From Cribrihabitans marinus (GTDB lineage Bacteria; Pseudomonadota; Alphaproteobacteria; Rhodobacterales; Rhodobacteraceae), in the NCBI RefSeq assembly GCF_900109035.1, contig NZ_FNYD01000004.1, forward strand, positions 248,001 through 312,000: 64,000 nt of DNA, in the 5' to 3' direction. The first letter of the stretch is position 1. The number at the start of each line of letters is the position of its first letter. A program made the translations under genes and the position numbers. Below are positions 52,798-62,080 of this stretch, one piece after another. The notes below the pieces were generated by a model. The model searched no databases. It was not told the origin of the DNA and worked only from the letters and a program-made list of their open reading frames with translations.

Positions 52798-53859
52798 TCA
52801 GTCCAGCCAGCCGCCCAGGTTGGCATCCACCACGTCCGCCAGCGCAGCGATATGGGCGTCGTCATCGTTCAGGCACGGGATATAGGTGAAGTCCTCGCCG
52901 CCCGCCTCTTCGAAGCTTTCGCGGATCTCCTCGTTGATCTCTTCCAGCGTTTCGATGCAATCGGCCGAAAACGCCGGTGCGATGACCGCGATCCGCTTGC
53001 GGCCCTGCCGCGCCAGATCGGCAACGTGGTCCACCGTGTAGGGTTTCAGCCATTCCTCCGGACCGAATCGGGACTGGAAGGTCGAGACGATCCGGTCGTC
53101 CTCCCATCCCAGCCGCTCCTTGAGCAGGCGCGTGGTCTTGACGCATTGGCAGTGATACGGATCGCCCTGCCGGAGATAGCGCTCGGGCATGCCGTGATAG
53201 GAACACACCAGGACGTCCGGCGCCGTGTCCATCCCGGCATAGGCGGTCTCGACCGACCGGGCCAGCGCGTCGACATAGGCGGGGTGATCGAAATAGGCCG
53301 GAACCGTGCGGCTCGCCGGCTGCCAGGTCTCCTCCATCAGCGCGCGAAAGAACTGGTCGTTGGCCGTCGCCGTGGTCGCCCCGGCATAGTGCGGATACAG
53401 CGGAAAGAACAGCAGCCGCTCGCATCCGGCCGCCACCATCTCGCGCACCTTCGAGCGGGTCGAGGGATTGCCGTAGCGCATGCAGAAATCCACCATCACC
53501 CGGTCGCCGTGCCGCGCCCGCAGAACCTCGGCCATCTTGGCGGTCTGGTCCCTGGTGATCGTCATCAGCGGGCTTTCGCCCTTGTCCTCGTTCCAGATCG
53601 ACTTGTAGGCCGCGCCGGAACTGAATGGCCGCTTGGTCAGAATGATTGCCTGCAGGATCGGCTGCCATTTCCAGGCCGGATAGTCGATCACGCGCTGGTC
53701 TGACAGAAACTCGTTCAGATAGCGCCGCATCGGCCAGTAACTGTAGTGGTCCGGCGTGCCCAGATTGGCCAGGAGCACCCCCACCTTGCCAATCCGCACC
53801 TTGGGGTGGTCGGCGGGCGCATGGGTCGGGCGAATGGCGGGCGAAGTGGCATCGAGCAT
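52798..53859 (-). CDS. hemH: Ferrochelatase
   Basis: Inserts ferrous iron into protoporphyrin IX, the last step of heme synthesis. The 353-aa protein shows 'GVLLANLGTPDHYSYWPMRRYLNEFLSD', 'PLYPHYAGATTATANDQF', the active-site 'CSYHGMPERYLRQGDPYHCQC' and 'FQSRFGPEEWLKPYT', all typical. The cysteine pair after 'DPYH' is as in alphaproteobacterial enzymes. Start at 53859 ('MLDATSP') fits; an in-frame ATG-type start at 53922 would add 21 residues and reach the neighbouring gene. Confidence 0.95.
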   Translation of the reverse strand: MLDATSPAIRPTHAPADHPKVRIGKVGVLLANLGTPDHYSYWPMRRYLNEFLSDQRVIDYPAWKWQPILQAIILTKRPFSSGAAYKSIWNEDKGESPLMTITRDQTAKMAEVLRARHGDRVMVDFCMRYGNPSTRSKVREMVAAGCERLLFFPLYPHYAGATTATANDQFFRALMEETWQPASRTVPAYFDHPAYVDALARSVETAYAGMDTAPDVLVCSYHGMPERYLRQGDPYHCQCVKTTRLLKERLGWEDDRIVSTFQSRFGPEEWLKPYTVDHVADLARQGRKRIAVIAPAFSADCIETLEEINEEIRESFEEAGGEDFTYIPCLNDDDAHIAALADVVDANLGGWLD

Positions 53860-53918
53860 GTCGGGCGTCCTGGCTTTCTTCTGCGGTTCTGCCTGAGATA
53901 ACGGGTTCCGGCCTCTGG

Positions 53919-54749
53919 TCAATCGCGCAGTTTCGTCTCGTCGGTGCCCAGCGCCTGCGCCAGCGAGGCCTTGGCCGAGCCCGGGCGCAGCGGCTTGGGC
54001 TGGCTGTCATCCGGCGCCCAGCCGGTCAGGCAGATCAGGTCGAACGTGGCGGGCAGCCGTCCGTCATCATCGGCGAAATGGTCGGCATAGAGCGTCGCGG
54101 CACGGGCAAAGACCGCCCGCCGGGTCGGACGGCGCAGCCGCGCCATCAGCGCGTTGGTCTCACCCATGTCGCGCAGATCGTGCATCAGGTGCACAAGATC
54201 GCGATAGGCCGCGCTGAGCGGCACGCTGTCGGCCACCGGCAGCGCCAGCCCGGCGCGCTGCAGCAGCGCGCCCAGGTCGCGGATCTCGGCCATCGGCGCG
54301 ATCCGGGGGCTGAGGCCGCCCGCCACCTCGGTCTCGGCCTGCCCCAGCACGGCGCGCAATTCGCGCAAGGTGTCCCCCCCCAGGCACACCGCCAGCAGCA
54401 GCCCATCAGGGCGCAGGGCGCGGCGGCACTGGATCAGCTGCCCCACGGGATCGTTGGCCCAGTGCAGCGCCATGGCGTGGATCACCAGGTCATGCGCGCC
54501 CGGCTCCAGCGCCAGCACATCGTCATCCGGGGCGATCCTTGCCTGCGGAAAGGCCGGCGACCAGATCGCGGGAAACGGCGTCACGATGGCGGGGGCCGTA
54601 AACCCCCTGTTAACCAACTCCAGCCGATCCTCGACCTCGGACAGCGCCGCCCGGTGCAGGAACAACGCCTCGGGACGCACGCGGCCGCGCCGCGCCTGCA
54701 ACGCGGCGCGGTCGACCAGGACGGGTGCGTCGGGTCCGGGGATCTTCAT
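53919..54749 (-). CDS. Methyltransferase-like protein (NDUFAF5/BioC-like), degenerate SAM motif
   Basis: Class I methyltransferase fold of 276 aa. The usual glycine-rich motif I (D-x-G-x-G-x-G) is not visible after 'RLELVNRGFTAPAIVTPFPA'; later elements 'HDLVIHAMALHWANDPVGQLIQCRRALRPDGLLLAVCLGGDTLRELR' region (residues ~85-130) are well kept. This pattern resembles the NDUFAF5 family, which assists respiratory complex I assembly and is reported to hydroxylate an arginine. Divergent from comF (17 bases) and upstream of hemH on the same strand. Confidence 0.7.
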   Translation of the reverse strand: MKIPGPDAPVLVDRAALQARRGRVRPEALFLHRAALSEVEDRLELVNRGFTAPAIVTPFPAIWSPAFPQARIAPDDDVLALEPGAHDLVIHAMALHWANDPVGQLIQCRRALRPDGLLLAVCLGGDTLRELRAVLGQAETEVAGGLSPRIAPMAEIRDLGALLQRAGLALPVADSVPLSAAYRDLVHLMHDLRDMGETNALMARLRRPTRRAVFARAATLYADHFADDDGRLPATFDLICLTGWAPDDSQPKPLRPGSAKASLAQALGTDETKLRD

Positions 54750-54766
54750 GAGGCGCGGGATAACGC

Positions 54767-55516
54767 ATGTGGCACAGGATTCAAACCGCGATCGAGATGG
54801 TCTACCCGCCCCGCTGCCTGGGCTGCGGCGACCTTGTGACCTCGGATTTCGGCCTCTGCGGGCCGTGCTGGCGCGACACGCCGTTCATCGACGGCACCGT
54901 CTGCGAGGCCTGCGGCACGCCGCTGCCGGGCCATGCCGACGGCCACCGGATCGAATGTGACGCCTGCATGGATGCGGATCGGCCCTGGGACAACGGGCGT
55001 GCGGCGCTGCTCTATGCGGGACGGGCGCGGCGGCTGGTGCTGGCTTTGAAACATGGCGACCGGGCCGAGCTGGCCCGGCCCGCCGCGCTCTGGCTGGCGC
55101 GGGCCGCGCGGCCGCTGCTGCGCGACGACATGCTGATCGCGCCGGTTCCGCTGCACTGGACGCGCCTGACGCGGCGGCGCTACAACCAGTCCGCGCTGCT
55201 GGCGCAGGCCCTGTCGCGCGAGACCGGGCTGGCCTGCTGTCCCGACCTGCTGATCCGCACACGGCGTACGCCCATGCTGGACGGGCGCGGCACCGCCGAA
55301 CGCAGCGCGATTCTGGCCGACGCCATCCGCCCGCACCCCAAACGCCGTCACCGGCTGGCCGGGCGCGAGATTCTGCTGGTCGATGACGTGATGACCTCGG
55401 GGGCCACGCTGACCGCCTGCACCTGCGCGTGCCATGAGGCCGGCGCAACCCGGGTATCCGTCCTGGTGCTGGCACGCGTTGCAAAGGATGCCCAAATGAC
55501 CCTAGATTGTCGCTGA
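54767..55516 (+). CDS. comF: ComF family phosphoribosyltransferase-like protein
   Basis: Protein of 249 aa with an N-terminal zinc ribbon ('PPRCLGCGDLV', 'LCGPCW', 'CEACGTPL', 'CDACM') and a type I PRTase domain with the PRPP loop 'ILLVDDVMTSGATLTAC'. 'ALKHGDRAELARPAALWL' and 'HWTRLTRRRYNQSALLA' are characteristic. In naturally competent bacteria ComF takes part in DNA uptake; in others its role is unclear. Followed 15 bases later by the glutaredoxin gene. Confidence 0.9.
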   Translation: MWHRIQTAIEMVYPPRCLGCGDLVTSDFGLCGPCWRDTPFIDGTVCEACGTPLPGHADGHRIECDACMDADRPWDNGRAALLYAGRARRLVLALKHGDRAELARPAALWLARAARPLLRDDMLIAPVPLHWTRLTRRRYNQSALLAQALSRETGLACCPDLLIRTRRTPMLDGRGTAERSAILADAIRPHPKRRHRLAGREILLVDDVMTSGATLTACTCACHEAGATRVSVLVLARVAKDAQMTLDCR

Positions 55517-55531
55517 TCCAGGGGATGGACC

Positions 55532-55789
55532 ATGAAACCGGTTGAACTTTACACATCGCCGCTCTGCGGCTTCTGCCACGCCGCCAAGCGGCTGCTGACC
55601 CAGAAAGGCGTCAGCTTCACCGAGATCGACGTGCTGACGAATCCCGGCCGCAAGGCCGAGATGATCGACCGCGCGGGCGGCCGCCGCACCGTTCCGCAGA
55701 TCTTCATCGGCGAGACCCATGTGGGCGGTTGCGACGATCTCTACGAACTGGACCGCGCCGGCAAGCTCGACCCGCTGCTGGCCGCGTGA
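55532..55789 (+). CDS. grxC: Glutaredoxin (Grx3 type)
   Basis: Dithiol glutaredoxin of 85 aa. The active site is C-G-F-C (Cys12, Cys15) in place of the C-P-Y-C of the E. coli protein; glutathione-binding elements 'TVPQIFIGETHVGGCDDL' (cis-Pro and GGCDD) are intact. Reduces protein disulfides and glutathione mixed disulfides. The stop overlaps the start of the next gene by one base (TGATG). Confidence 0.93.
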   Translation: MKPVELYTSPLCGFCHAAKRLLTQKGVSFTEIDVLTNPGRKAEMIDRAGGRRTVPQIFIGETHVGGCDDLYELDRAGKLDPLLAA

Positions 55790-56619
55790 TGCGCACCGCG
55801 CTGATCCAGTTCACCTCGTCCGACGACCCGGCGGACAATCTCGACCGGATCCGCACCGCGATCGCGCGGGCCGCGTCCGATGGCGCGGGGTTCGTCCTGA
55901 CCCCCGAGGTCACCAACTGCCTGAGCACCAGCACCACGCATCAGCGCACCGTCCTGCGGCCCGAGGCCGAGGATGCGATGCTCGGGGCCCTGCGGGAGCA
56001 GGCGCGCAACCTGGGCCTGTGGCTGCTGATCGGCTCGCTGGCGCTCAGGACCGAAGACGCGGATGGCCGGTTCGCCAACCGGTCGGTTCTGATCGGTCCC
56101 GATGGCGACATTGCCGCCCGCTACGACAAGATCCACATGTTCGACGTGCAGGTCTCGGAGACCGAGACCTACCGGGAATCGGCCAATTTCCGGCCGGGGT
56201 CGCAGGCGGTTCTGGCCGACACCCCGTTCGGGCGGATTGGCATGACCGTCTGCTATGACCTCCGCTTCCCGTATCTCTATTCCGCGCTGGCGCAGGCCGG
56301 GGCGACCATCCTGACCGTTCCGGCGGCGTTTTCGCCAGTCACCGGCGCCGCGCATTGGCAGCCCTTGCTGCGCGCCCGCGCCATCGAGACCGGATGCTAT
56401 GTCCTGGCCCCGGCGCAGACCGGCACCCATCCGTGCTCGCGCGGACGGCAGCGCAGCACATACGGCCATTCCCTGGCGGTGTCGCCCTGGGGCGAGGTGC
56501 TGATCGACGGCGGTGAGGGGCCGGGCATTCACTTTCTCGATCTGGATGCTAAAGCTGTTGCCGAGGCCCGCAGACGGGTCCCGTCCCTGACCCATTCCCG
56601 TCCCTTGGACGGCCCCTGA
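55789..56619 (+). CDS. Carbon-nitrogen hydrolase, Nit family
   Basis: Nitrilase-superfamily amidase of 276 aa with the complete Glu-Lys-Cys triad: Glu40 in 'LTPEVTN', Lys114 in 'YDKIHMFD', Cys155 in 'VCYDLRFP'. The style is that of Nit1/Nit2-type enzymes, which repair deaminated glutathione or omega-amides; pairing with a glutaredoxin gene is consistent with a glutathione-related role (inference). Start chosen at 55789, which overlaps the grxC stop. Confidence 0.9.
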   Translation: MRTALIQFTSSDDPADNLDRIRTAIARAASDGAGFVLTPEVTNCLSTSTTHQRTVLRPEAEDAMLGALREQARNLGLWLLIGSLALRTEDADGRFANRSVLIGPDGDIAARYDKIHMFDVQVSETETYRESANFRPGSQAVLADTPFGRIGMTVCYDLRFPYLYSALAQAGATILTVPAAFSPVTGAAHWQPLLRARAIETGCYVLAPAQTGTHPCSRGRQRSTYGHSLAVSPWGEVLIDGGEGPGIHFLDLDAKAVAEARRRVPSLTHSRPLDGP

Positions 56620-56632
56620 TCCGCATGGCGCG

Positions 56633-57070
56633 ATGTCCGATGAAACCAATGCCCTTGCCGTCTCGCTGTTCAGTGAGATCCTGACCGCCGACCAGCTGTT
56701 GCGGAACCGCCTGGGGCGGGTGATGCCCAAGGGCATGGAAATCTCGCATTTCTCGGTGCTCAACCACCTGGCCTTCATCGCCGCCGAACGCACGCCGGCT
56801 CAGCTGGCCAGCACCTTCCACGTCACGCGCGGTGCCATGACCAACACGCTGGCCAAGCTGGAATGGGCCGGATACGTCCATATCCGCCCGGATTGGGACG
56901 ATGCCCGCCGCAAGATGGTGGCCATCAGCCCCGCGGGACGCCGCGCGCGGGACCAGGCGATTTCCTCGATCACGCCGCTGATCAACCAGGTCGTCGGCGA
57001 TATCGGCCCGGATCGGGTGCGCGCCACCCTGCCGGTGCTGCGCGACCTGCGCCGCAAGCTGGAGGACTGA
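56633..57070 (+). CDS. MarR-family transcriptional regulator
   Basis: Winged-helix regulator of 145 aa: 'ISHFSVLNHLAFIAAERTPAQLAS', recognition helix 'HVTRGAMTNTLAKLEWAGYV' and wing 'RPDWDDARRKMVAISPAG'. It follows the hydrolase gene by 13 bases, so it is probably co-transcribed with comF-grxC-nit or the latter part of that group. No ligand cue visible. Confidence 0.88.
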   Translation: MSDETNALAVSLFSEILTADQLLRNRLGRVMPKGMEISHFSVLNHLAFIAAERTPAQLASTFHVTRGAMTNTLAKLEWAGYVHIRPDWDDARRKMVAISPAGRRARDQAISSITPLINQVVGDIGPDRVRATLPVLRDLRRKLED

Positions 57071-57077
57071 GCCGGGC

Positions 57078-57827
57078 TCAGCCCGCCGGTTTCACGCTGG
57101 CCGTTACGTAGTTGACGCTCAGGTCGCGCGCCGACAGCGACCAGCCCCAGGTGATCGGGTTGAACACGAATCCCTTGCGGTCCACCGGCTCCAGCCCGGC
57201 CCGGCGCAGCAGGTCGTAAAGCTCGTCGGGCGTGATGAACTTGGACCATTCATGCGTGCCGCGCGGCAGCCAGCGCATCACCACCTCGGCGCCGACAATG
57301 GCCATGGCCCAGGATTTCGGATTGCGGTTGATCGTCGAGCAGACCTGCAGGCCGCCCGGCTTCAGCAATTGCCGCGTTGCGGTCAGATAGGCCAGCGGAT
57401 CGGCCACATGCTCGACCACCTCCATGTTCAGCACCACGTCGAACTGCTCTCCGGCCTCGGCCAGGGCCTCGGCGGTGGTGTGGCGATAGTCGATCTTCAG
57501 CCCCGATTGCTCGGCATGGATCCGCGCGACCGGGATGTTGCGTTCGGCGGCATCGGCGCCCACGACCTCGGCGCCCAGCCGCGCCATCGGCTCGCTGAGC
57601 AACCCGCCGCCGCAGCCGATATCCAGCAGCCGCAGCCCCGCAAACGGCGCCGGGCCGGCGGTGTCGCGGTCGAATTCCGCGGCGATCTGCGCGGTGATGT
57701 AATCCAGCCGGCACGGGTTGAGCATGTGCAGCGGCTTGAACTTGCCATCGGGATCCCACCACTCGGCGGCCATCGCCTCGAACTTGGCGATCTCGGTGGG
57801 ATCGACCGTTGTTTGCGGCGCTTGCAT
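57078..57827 (-). CDS. ubiG: Ubiquinone biosynthesis O-methyltransferase
   Basis: Performs the two O-methylations in ubiquinone synthesis. The 249-aa protein has '[23 protein letters not shown]', SAM motif I '[20 protein letters not shown]', '[11 protein letters not shown]' and '[19 protein letters not shown]', all diagnostic of UbiG. Convergent with the MarR gene (7 bases) and divergent from pip (48 bases). Confidence 0.95.
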   Translation of the reverse strand: MQAPQTTVDPTEIAKFEAMAAEWWDPDGKFKPLHMLNPCRLDYITAQIAAEFDRDTAGPAPFAGLRLLDIGCGGGLLSEPMARLGAEVVGADAAERNIPVARIHAEQSGLKIDYRHTTAEALAEAGEQFDVVLNMEVVEHVADPLAYLTATRQLLKPGGLQVCSTINRNPKSWAMAIVGAEVVMRWLPRGTHEWSKFITPDELYDLLRRAGLEPVDRKGFVFNPITWGWSLSARDLSVNYVTASVKPAG

Positions 57828-57875
57828 TCCTGTCTCCGTATGCTCTTTTACTCTGGCGGACTATATAGGGCGGTA

Positions 57876-58856
57876 ATGGACAAGTATCCCGACCAAAAGC
57901 GCGCAGTGCAGTATCTATACCCGCCGGTCGACCCTTTCGATCAGCGCATGGTCGACGTCGGAAACGGGCACCGCATCTATGTCGAGCAATGCGGCAATCC
58001 CGATGGCCTGCCGGTCGTGGTCCTGCATGGCGGGCCCGGCGGCGGCTGCAGCCCGGCGATGCGGCGCTATTTCGATCCCGAGAACTACCGGGTGATTCTG
58101 TTCGATCAGCGCGGCTGCGGCAGGTCGCGCCCGCATGCCTCGGTGGCTCACAACACGACCTGGCACCTGGTCGCCGACATCGAATCGATCCGCCGGCTGC
58201 TGGACATCGACGCCTGGCTGGTCTTCGGCGGCAGCTGGGGCGCGACGCTGGCGCTGATCTATGCGCAGTCGCATCCCGACCGGGTGCGGCAACTTGTCCT
58301 GCGCGGGGTCTTCCTGATGACCCGGTCCGAACTGGACTGGTTCTATGGCGGCGGCGCCGGCCGGTTCTGGCCCGAACCCTGGGCCAGGTTCGTGGCGCCC
58401 ATCCCCGAGGTCGAGCGCCACGACCTGATCGCGGCCTACAACCGTCGCCTGTTCTCGGGCGACCTGGCCGAGGAGACCCGCTTCGGCAAGCTCTGGGCGG
58501 CGTGGGAGAACGCGCTGGCCTCGATCCATTCCGACGGCACCACGGGCGAATCGCCCGGCGATTACGCCCGCGCCTTCGCCCGGCTCGAAAACCACTATTT
58601 CACCAATGGCGGGTTCCTGGAATTCGATGGCCAGATCCTCGCCAACATGGCCCGGATATCGCATCTTCCCGGACGCATCGTACAGGGCCGCTATGACATG
58701 ATTTGCCCGCCGGCCTCGGCCTGGAAGCTGGCCGAGCTGTGGCCCGGGGCCGAGCTGCGGATGGTGCGCAATGCCGGTCATGCGCTGTCGGAACCCGGCA
58801 TCAGCGCCGAGCTGGTGCGGATCATGGACCGTATCGCGGAACAGGAGGCGGCATGA
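57876..58856 (+). CDS. pip: Proline iminopeptidase
   Basis: Alpha/beta-hydrolase of 326 aa removing N-terminal proline from peptides. Oxyanion region 'VVLHGGPGGGCSPAMRRYFDP', 'FDQRGCGRSRPH', nucleophile elbow 'GGSWGATLAL', Asp in 'GRYDMICPP' and His in 'AGHALSEP' complete the S33 peptidase triad. Its stop overlaps the next gene start in an ATGA. A peptide-degrading enzyme paired with a binding-protein-like product may point to peptide use. Confidence 0.94.
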   Translation: MDKYPDQKRAVQYLYPPVDPFDQRMVDVGNGHRIYVEQCGNPDGLPVVVLHGGPGGGCSPAMRRYFDPENYRVILFDQRGCGRSRPHASVAHNTTWHLVADIESIRRLLDIDAWLVFGGSWGATLALIYAQSHPDRVRQLVLRGVFLMTRSELDWFYGGGAGRFWPEPWARFVAPIPEVERHDLIAAYNRRLFSGDLAEETRFGKLWAAWENALASIHSDGTTGESPGDYARAFARLENHYFTNGGFLEFDGQILANMARISHLPGRIVQGRYDMICPPASAWKLAELWPGAELRMVRNAGHALSEPGISAELVRIMDRIAEQEAA

Positions 58857-59671
58857 GCAGGCTGGACCGCCGCGCGCTGTTTGCATCGGGTGCCGCCGCC
58901 GCGCTGCTGGCGGCGACCGGACTGACCGCGCAGACCCCGCGCCCCGGCGGCACGCTGCGCCTGGCAGTGCCGCGCGACGGCAGCCTGGACCGCGTGGCCC
59001 GCGGCGCGGTCTTCGACACGCTGACCGAGATCGCCCCCGACGGCACCCTGCGCGGCGAGCTGGCGACCGGCTGGCGGTCCGAGACCGGCGCCCGGGTCTG
59101 GCATTTCGACCTGCGCGGCGACGCCGTGTTTCACGATGGCACCCCCCTGCGCGTCGAGGATGCCGCCGCGGCGCTCGCCGATCTGGGCCGGGCCGAGGCC
59201 ACCGGCCGGAAGGCCCTGCGGCTTGAGCTGGCGGAACCGGATCCGGATCTGCCGCTGCGGCTGGCGGAGGGCCGCTTTGCCGTTCCGCGGGCGGGCGAGA
59301 CCGTCACGCCGCTGGAGCACGCCAACGGCACCGGCTGCTACCGCGTGGAACGGGCCCGCGACGACCACCATTTCCGCGCCCGCAAGGTGGCCGGCCACTA
59401 CCGGCAGGGCCAGGCGGGCTGGATCGACACGCTGGAGATCATCGTGATCCCCGATGCCGCCGTGCGCGCCGAGGCGCTGCGCGACGGGTTCGTGGACGTG
59501 GCCGCCCTGCCCGACCCGGACGGCCTGGGTGAGCGCGGGCGCTTCCGCTATCACCCGTCCGAGGCGGCGATGGACCTGGCCATAGCACCCGCCGTCGGGC
59601 TTCCGCGCCGGATCGGCGCCACCGCACCGCTGGATGACGGGCGGATCGCGGAACGGTGGTGGATGGTCTGA
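58853..59671 (+). CDS. Short Tat-exported substrate-binding protein-like protein (family 5)
   Basis: Protein of 272 aa with a twin-arginine-type leader ('LDRRALFASGAAAALLA') and the opening of peptide/nickel-binding proteins: 'RPGGTLRLAVPRDGSLDRV', 'FDTLTEIAPDGTLRGELATGWRSE', 'WHFDLRGDAVFHDGTPLRVEDA'. Typical family-5 binders are about 500 aa; here only the N-terminal half and a short tail remain, and no permease or ATPase adjoins. It is coupled to pip by an ATGA overlap, so it is probably expressed. Could be a stable shortened homologue or a decaying gene. Confidence 0.75.
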   Translation: MSRLDRRALFASGAAAALLAATGLTAQTPRPGGTLRLAVPRDGSLDRVARGAVFDTLTEIAPDGTLRGELATGWRSETGARVWHFDLRGDAVFHDGTPLRVEDAAAALADLGRAEATGRKALRLELAEPDPDLPLRLAEGRFAVPRAGETVTPLEHANGTGCYRVERARDDHHFRARKVAGHYRQGQAGWIDTLEIIVIPDAAVRAEALRDGFVDVAALPDPDGLGERGRFRYHPSEAAMDLAIAPAVGLPRRIGATAPLDDGRIAERWWMV

Positions 59672-59812
59672 AATCGCGCTGCGCGCGATGCCTTCGGCGA
59701 GGATATTTGCAGCAAGAGGAAGCCGGGGGTTGCAGACTCGTTCCGGCCCGCGTATATCCCCCTCAACAGCGGCGCGTCGGGTTCTGGTCCGAAGGCTCCA
59801 CCGGGAATTTCG

Positions 59813-59835
59813 ACGGGCCGCGCGCCCGTTTTTTT
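59813..59835 (+). terminator. Intrinsic terminator/attenuator directly before rimP
   Basis: Stem of 6 GC-rich base pairs (acgggc / gcccgt), a 5-base loop and seven T, ending 13 bases before the rimP ATG. It ends the pip operon, but no promoter fits between it and rimP, so rimP transcription probably reads through it. Confidence 0.7.
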
Positions 59836-59848
59836 GTGTTTGGACCCT

Positions 59849-60439
59849 ATGACGAACGACCTGATAGCAAAGGCCGCGATCGACCGCCGACTGGCCGAGA
59901 TCATCTCTCCGGTGATCGAGGACATGGGCTATGAGCTGGTGCGCATCCGGCTGATGAGCGGCAAGCAGACCACGCTGCAGATCATGGCCGACAAGCCCGA
60001 TGGCGGCATCGAGGTGGACGATTGCGCCGAGATCTCGAATGCGGTGAGCGCAACGCTGGATGTCGAGGACCCGATCCTGGATGCCTATACGCTAGAAGTG
60101 TCCAGCCCCGGCATCGACCGGCCCCTGACCCGGATCAAGGATTTCGACGCGTTCGAGGGCTACGAGGCCAAGCTGGAAACCGACGAGTTGATCGACGGGC
60201 GCCGCCGATTCAAGGGCGAGTTGGCGGGCGTCGAGGGCAGCGAGGTCCTGATCAACATTCCCCAGGACGGCGACACGGTAACCATCGGCCTGCAATTCGA
60301 CTGGCTGACCGATGCCAAGCTCGTGCTGACCGACGACCTGATCAAGGAAATGCTGCGCCAGCGCAAGGCGGCCGGGGCGCTCAACGAAGACGAATTCGAC
60401 GAGATCGTGACCGAAGGGTCCGAAGAGGAGACAAAGTAA
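59849..60439 (+). CDS. rimP: Ribosome maturation factor RimP
   Basis: Assists 30S subunit assembly. The 196-aa protein has '[29 protein letters not shown]', '[20 protein letters not shown]' and '[20 protein letters not shown]', then the SH3-like C-terminal domain. ATG at 59849 is preferred to an upstream TTG at 59834 that lies in the terminator T-run; no ribosome-binding site is visible for either. First gene of the nusA operon; stop overlaps nusA by one base. Confidence 0.93.
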   Translation: MTNDLIAKAAIDRRLAEIISPVIEDMGYELVRIRLMSGKQTTLQIMADKPDGGIEVDDCAEISNAVSATLDVEDPILDAYTLEVSSPGIDRPLTRIKDFDAFEGYEAKLETDELIDGRRRFKGELAGVEGSEVLINIPQDGDTVTIGLQFDWLTDAKLVLTDDLIKEMLRQRKAAGALNEDEFDEIVTEGSEEETK

Positions 60440-62064
60440 TGGCAATCACGTCCGCGAACCAGCTGGAGCTCTTGCAAACCGCCGAGGCGGTGGCCCGCGA
60501 AAAGATGATCGACCCGGGGCTGGTGGTCGAGGCGATGGAGGAGAGCCTCGCCCGCGCCGCCAAGAGCCGCTACGGCTCGGAAATGGACATCCGGGTGGCG
60601 ATCGACCGCAAGACCGGCCGCGCGACCTTTACCCGCGTGCGCACCGTGGTCGAGGACGAGGAGCTTGAGAACTACCAGGCGGAAATGACCGTCGAGCAGG
60701 CCAGGCAATACCTGGAAGATCCCAAGGTCGGTGACACTTTCGTCGAAGAGGTGCCCCCGGTTGAAATGGGCCGCATCGCGGCACAAAGCGCCAAGCAGGT
60801 GATCCTGCAGAAGGTGCGCGAGGCCGAGCGCGACCGCCAGTTCGAGGAATTCAAGGACCGCGCCGGCACCATCATCAACGGCATGGTCAAGCGCGAGGAA
60901 TACGGCAACGTCATCGTCGATGTGGGCACCGGCGAGGCGATCCTGCGCCGCAACGAGAAGATCGGCCGCGAGAGCTATCGCCCCAACGACCGCATCCGCT
61001 GCTACATCAAGGACGTGCGCCGCGAACCGCGCGGGCCGCAGATCTTCCTCAGCCGCACCGCGCCCGAGTTCATGGCCGAGCTGTTCAAGATGGAAGTGCC
61101 GGAAATCTATGACGGCATCATCGACATCAAGGCGGTGGCCCGCGACCCCGGCAGCCGCGCCAAGATCGCGGTGATCTCCTATGACAACTCCATCGACCCG
61201 GTGGGTGCCTGCGTCGGTATGCGCGGCAGCCGGGTTCAAGCGGTGGTCAACGAGCTGCAGGGCGAGAAGATCGACATCATCCCCTGGAACGAGGATCAGC
61301 CGACCTTCCTGGTGAACGCGCTGCAGCCCGCCGAGGTCTCGAAGGTCGTGCTGGACGAAGAGGCCGGCAAGATCGAGGTGGTGGTGCCCGAAGAGCAGCT
61401 GAGCCTGGCCATCGGCCGCCGCGGCCAGAACGTGCGCCTGGCCAGCCAGCTGACCGGCCTGGACATCGACATCATGACCGAGGAGGAGGAATCCGCCCGC
61501 CGTCAGAAGGAATTCGAGATCCGCACCCAGCTGTTCATGGAAACCCTGGACCTGGACGAGTTCTTTGCCCAGTTGCTGGTCTCGGAGGGCTTCACCAATC
61601 TCGAAGAGGTGGCCTATGTCGAGCAGGACGAGCTGCTGGTGATCGACGGCGTCGACGAGGGCACCGCGGAGGAGCTGCAGGCCCGTGCCCGCGACTTCCT
61701 CGAGGCGCAGGCCAAGGCGGCGCTCGAGAATGCCCGCGCGCTGGGCGCCGAGGACAGCCTTATTGAATTCGAGGGCCTGACCCCCCAGATGGTTGAGGCA
61801 TTGGCGAAGGACGATGTGAAGACACTCGAGGATTTCGCCACCTGCGCCGACTGGGAACTGGCCGGCGGCTGGACGACGGTCGATGGCCAGCGGGTCAAGG
61901 ATGACGGTATCCTGGAACCCTTCGACCTGTCGCTGGAGGAAGCCCAGGACATGGTCATGACCGCACGCATCAACCTGGGTTGGGTCGACCCCGCCGATCT
62001 GGTGTCCGAAGAGGAAGAGAGCGACGCCGAGGGCGAGGAAACCGAAGCCGAGGCCGAGGCCTGA
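60439..62064 (+). CDS. nusA: Transcription termination/antitermination factor NusA
   Basis: RNA polymerase-associated factor of 541 aa with the N-terminal polymerase-binding domain (~1-125), S1 domain (~135-200: '[22 protein letters not shown]'), two KH domains ('[27 protein letters not shown]', '[18 protein letters not shown]') and C-terminal helix-hairpin repeats (~350-510). It ends in an acidic Glu/Ala tail. Translation is coupled to rimP by a TAATG overlap. Confidence 0.97.
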   Translation: MAITSANQLELLQTAEAVAREKMIDPGLVVEAMEESLARAAKSRYGSEMDIRVAIDRKTGRATFTRVRTVVEDEELENYQAEMTVEQARQYLEDPKVGDTFVEEVPPVEMGRIAAQSAKQVILQKVREAERDRQFEEFKDRAGTIINGMVKREEYGNVIVDVGTGEAILRRNEKIGRESYRPNDRIRCYIKDVRREPRGPQIFLSRTAPEFMAELFKMEVPEIYDGIIDIKAVARDPGSRAKIAVISYDNSIDPVGACVGMRGSRVQAVVNELQGEKIDIIPWNEDQPTFLVNALQPAEVSKVVLDEEAGKIEVVVPEEQLSLAIGRRGQNVRLASQLTGLDIDIMTEEEESARRQKEFEIRTQLFMETLDLDEFFAQLLVSEGFTNLEEVAYVEQDELLVIDGVDEGTAEELQARARDFLEAQAKAALENARALGAEDSLIEFEGLTPQMVEALAKDDVKTLEDFATCADWELAGGWTTVDGQRVKDDGILEPFDLSLEEAQDMVMTARINLGWVDPADLVSEEEESDAEGEETEAEAEA

Positions 62065-62080
62065 TCCGGAGGGGCGCGAG

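Noticed and set aside
57862-57867. TATATA close to the pip start as a leaderless pip promoter
   Set aside because: No matching -35 box on the plus strand; the element fits equally well as the -10 of ubiG on the minus strand. Left unassigned.
59672-59812. A tRNA gene ahead of rimP, as in the E. coli nusA operon
   Set aside because: No acceptor stem, anticodon arm or T-arm can be folded in this stretch on either strand.
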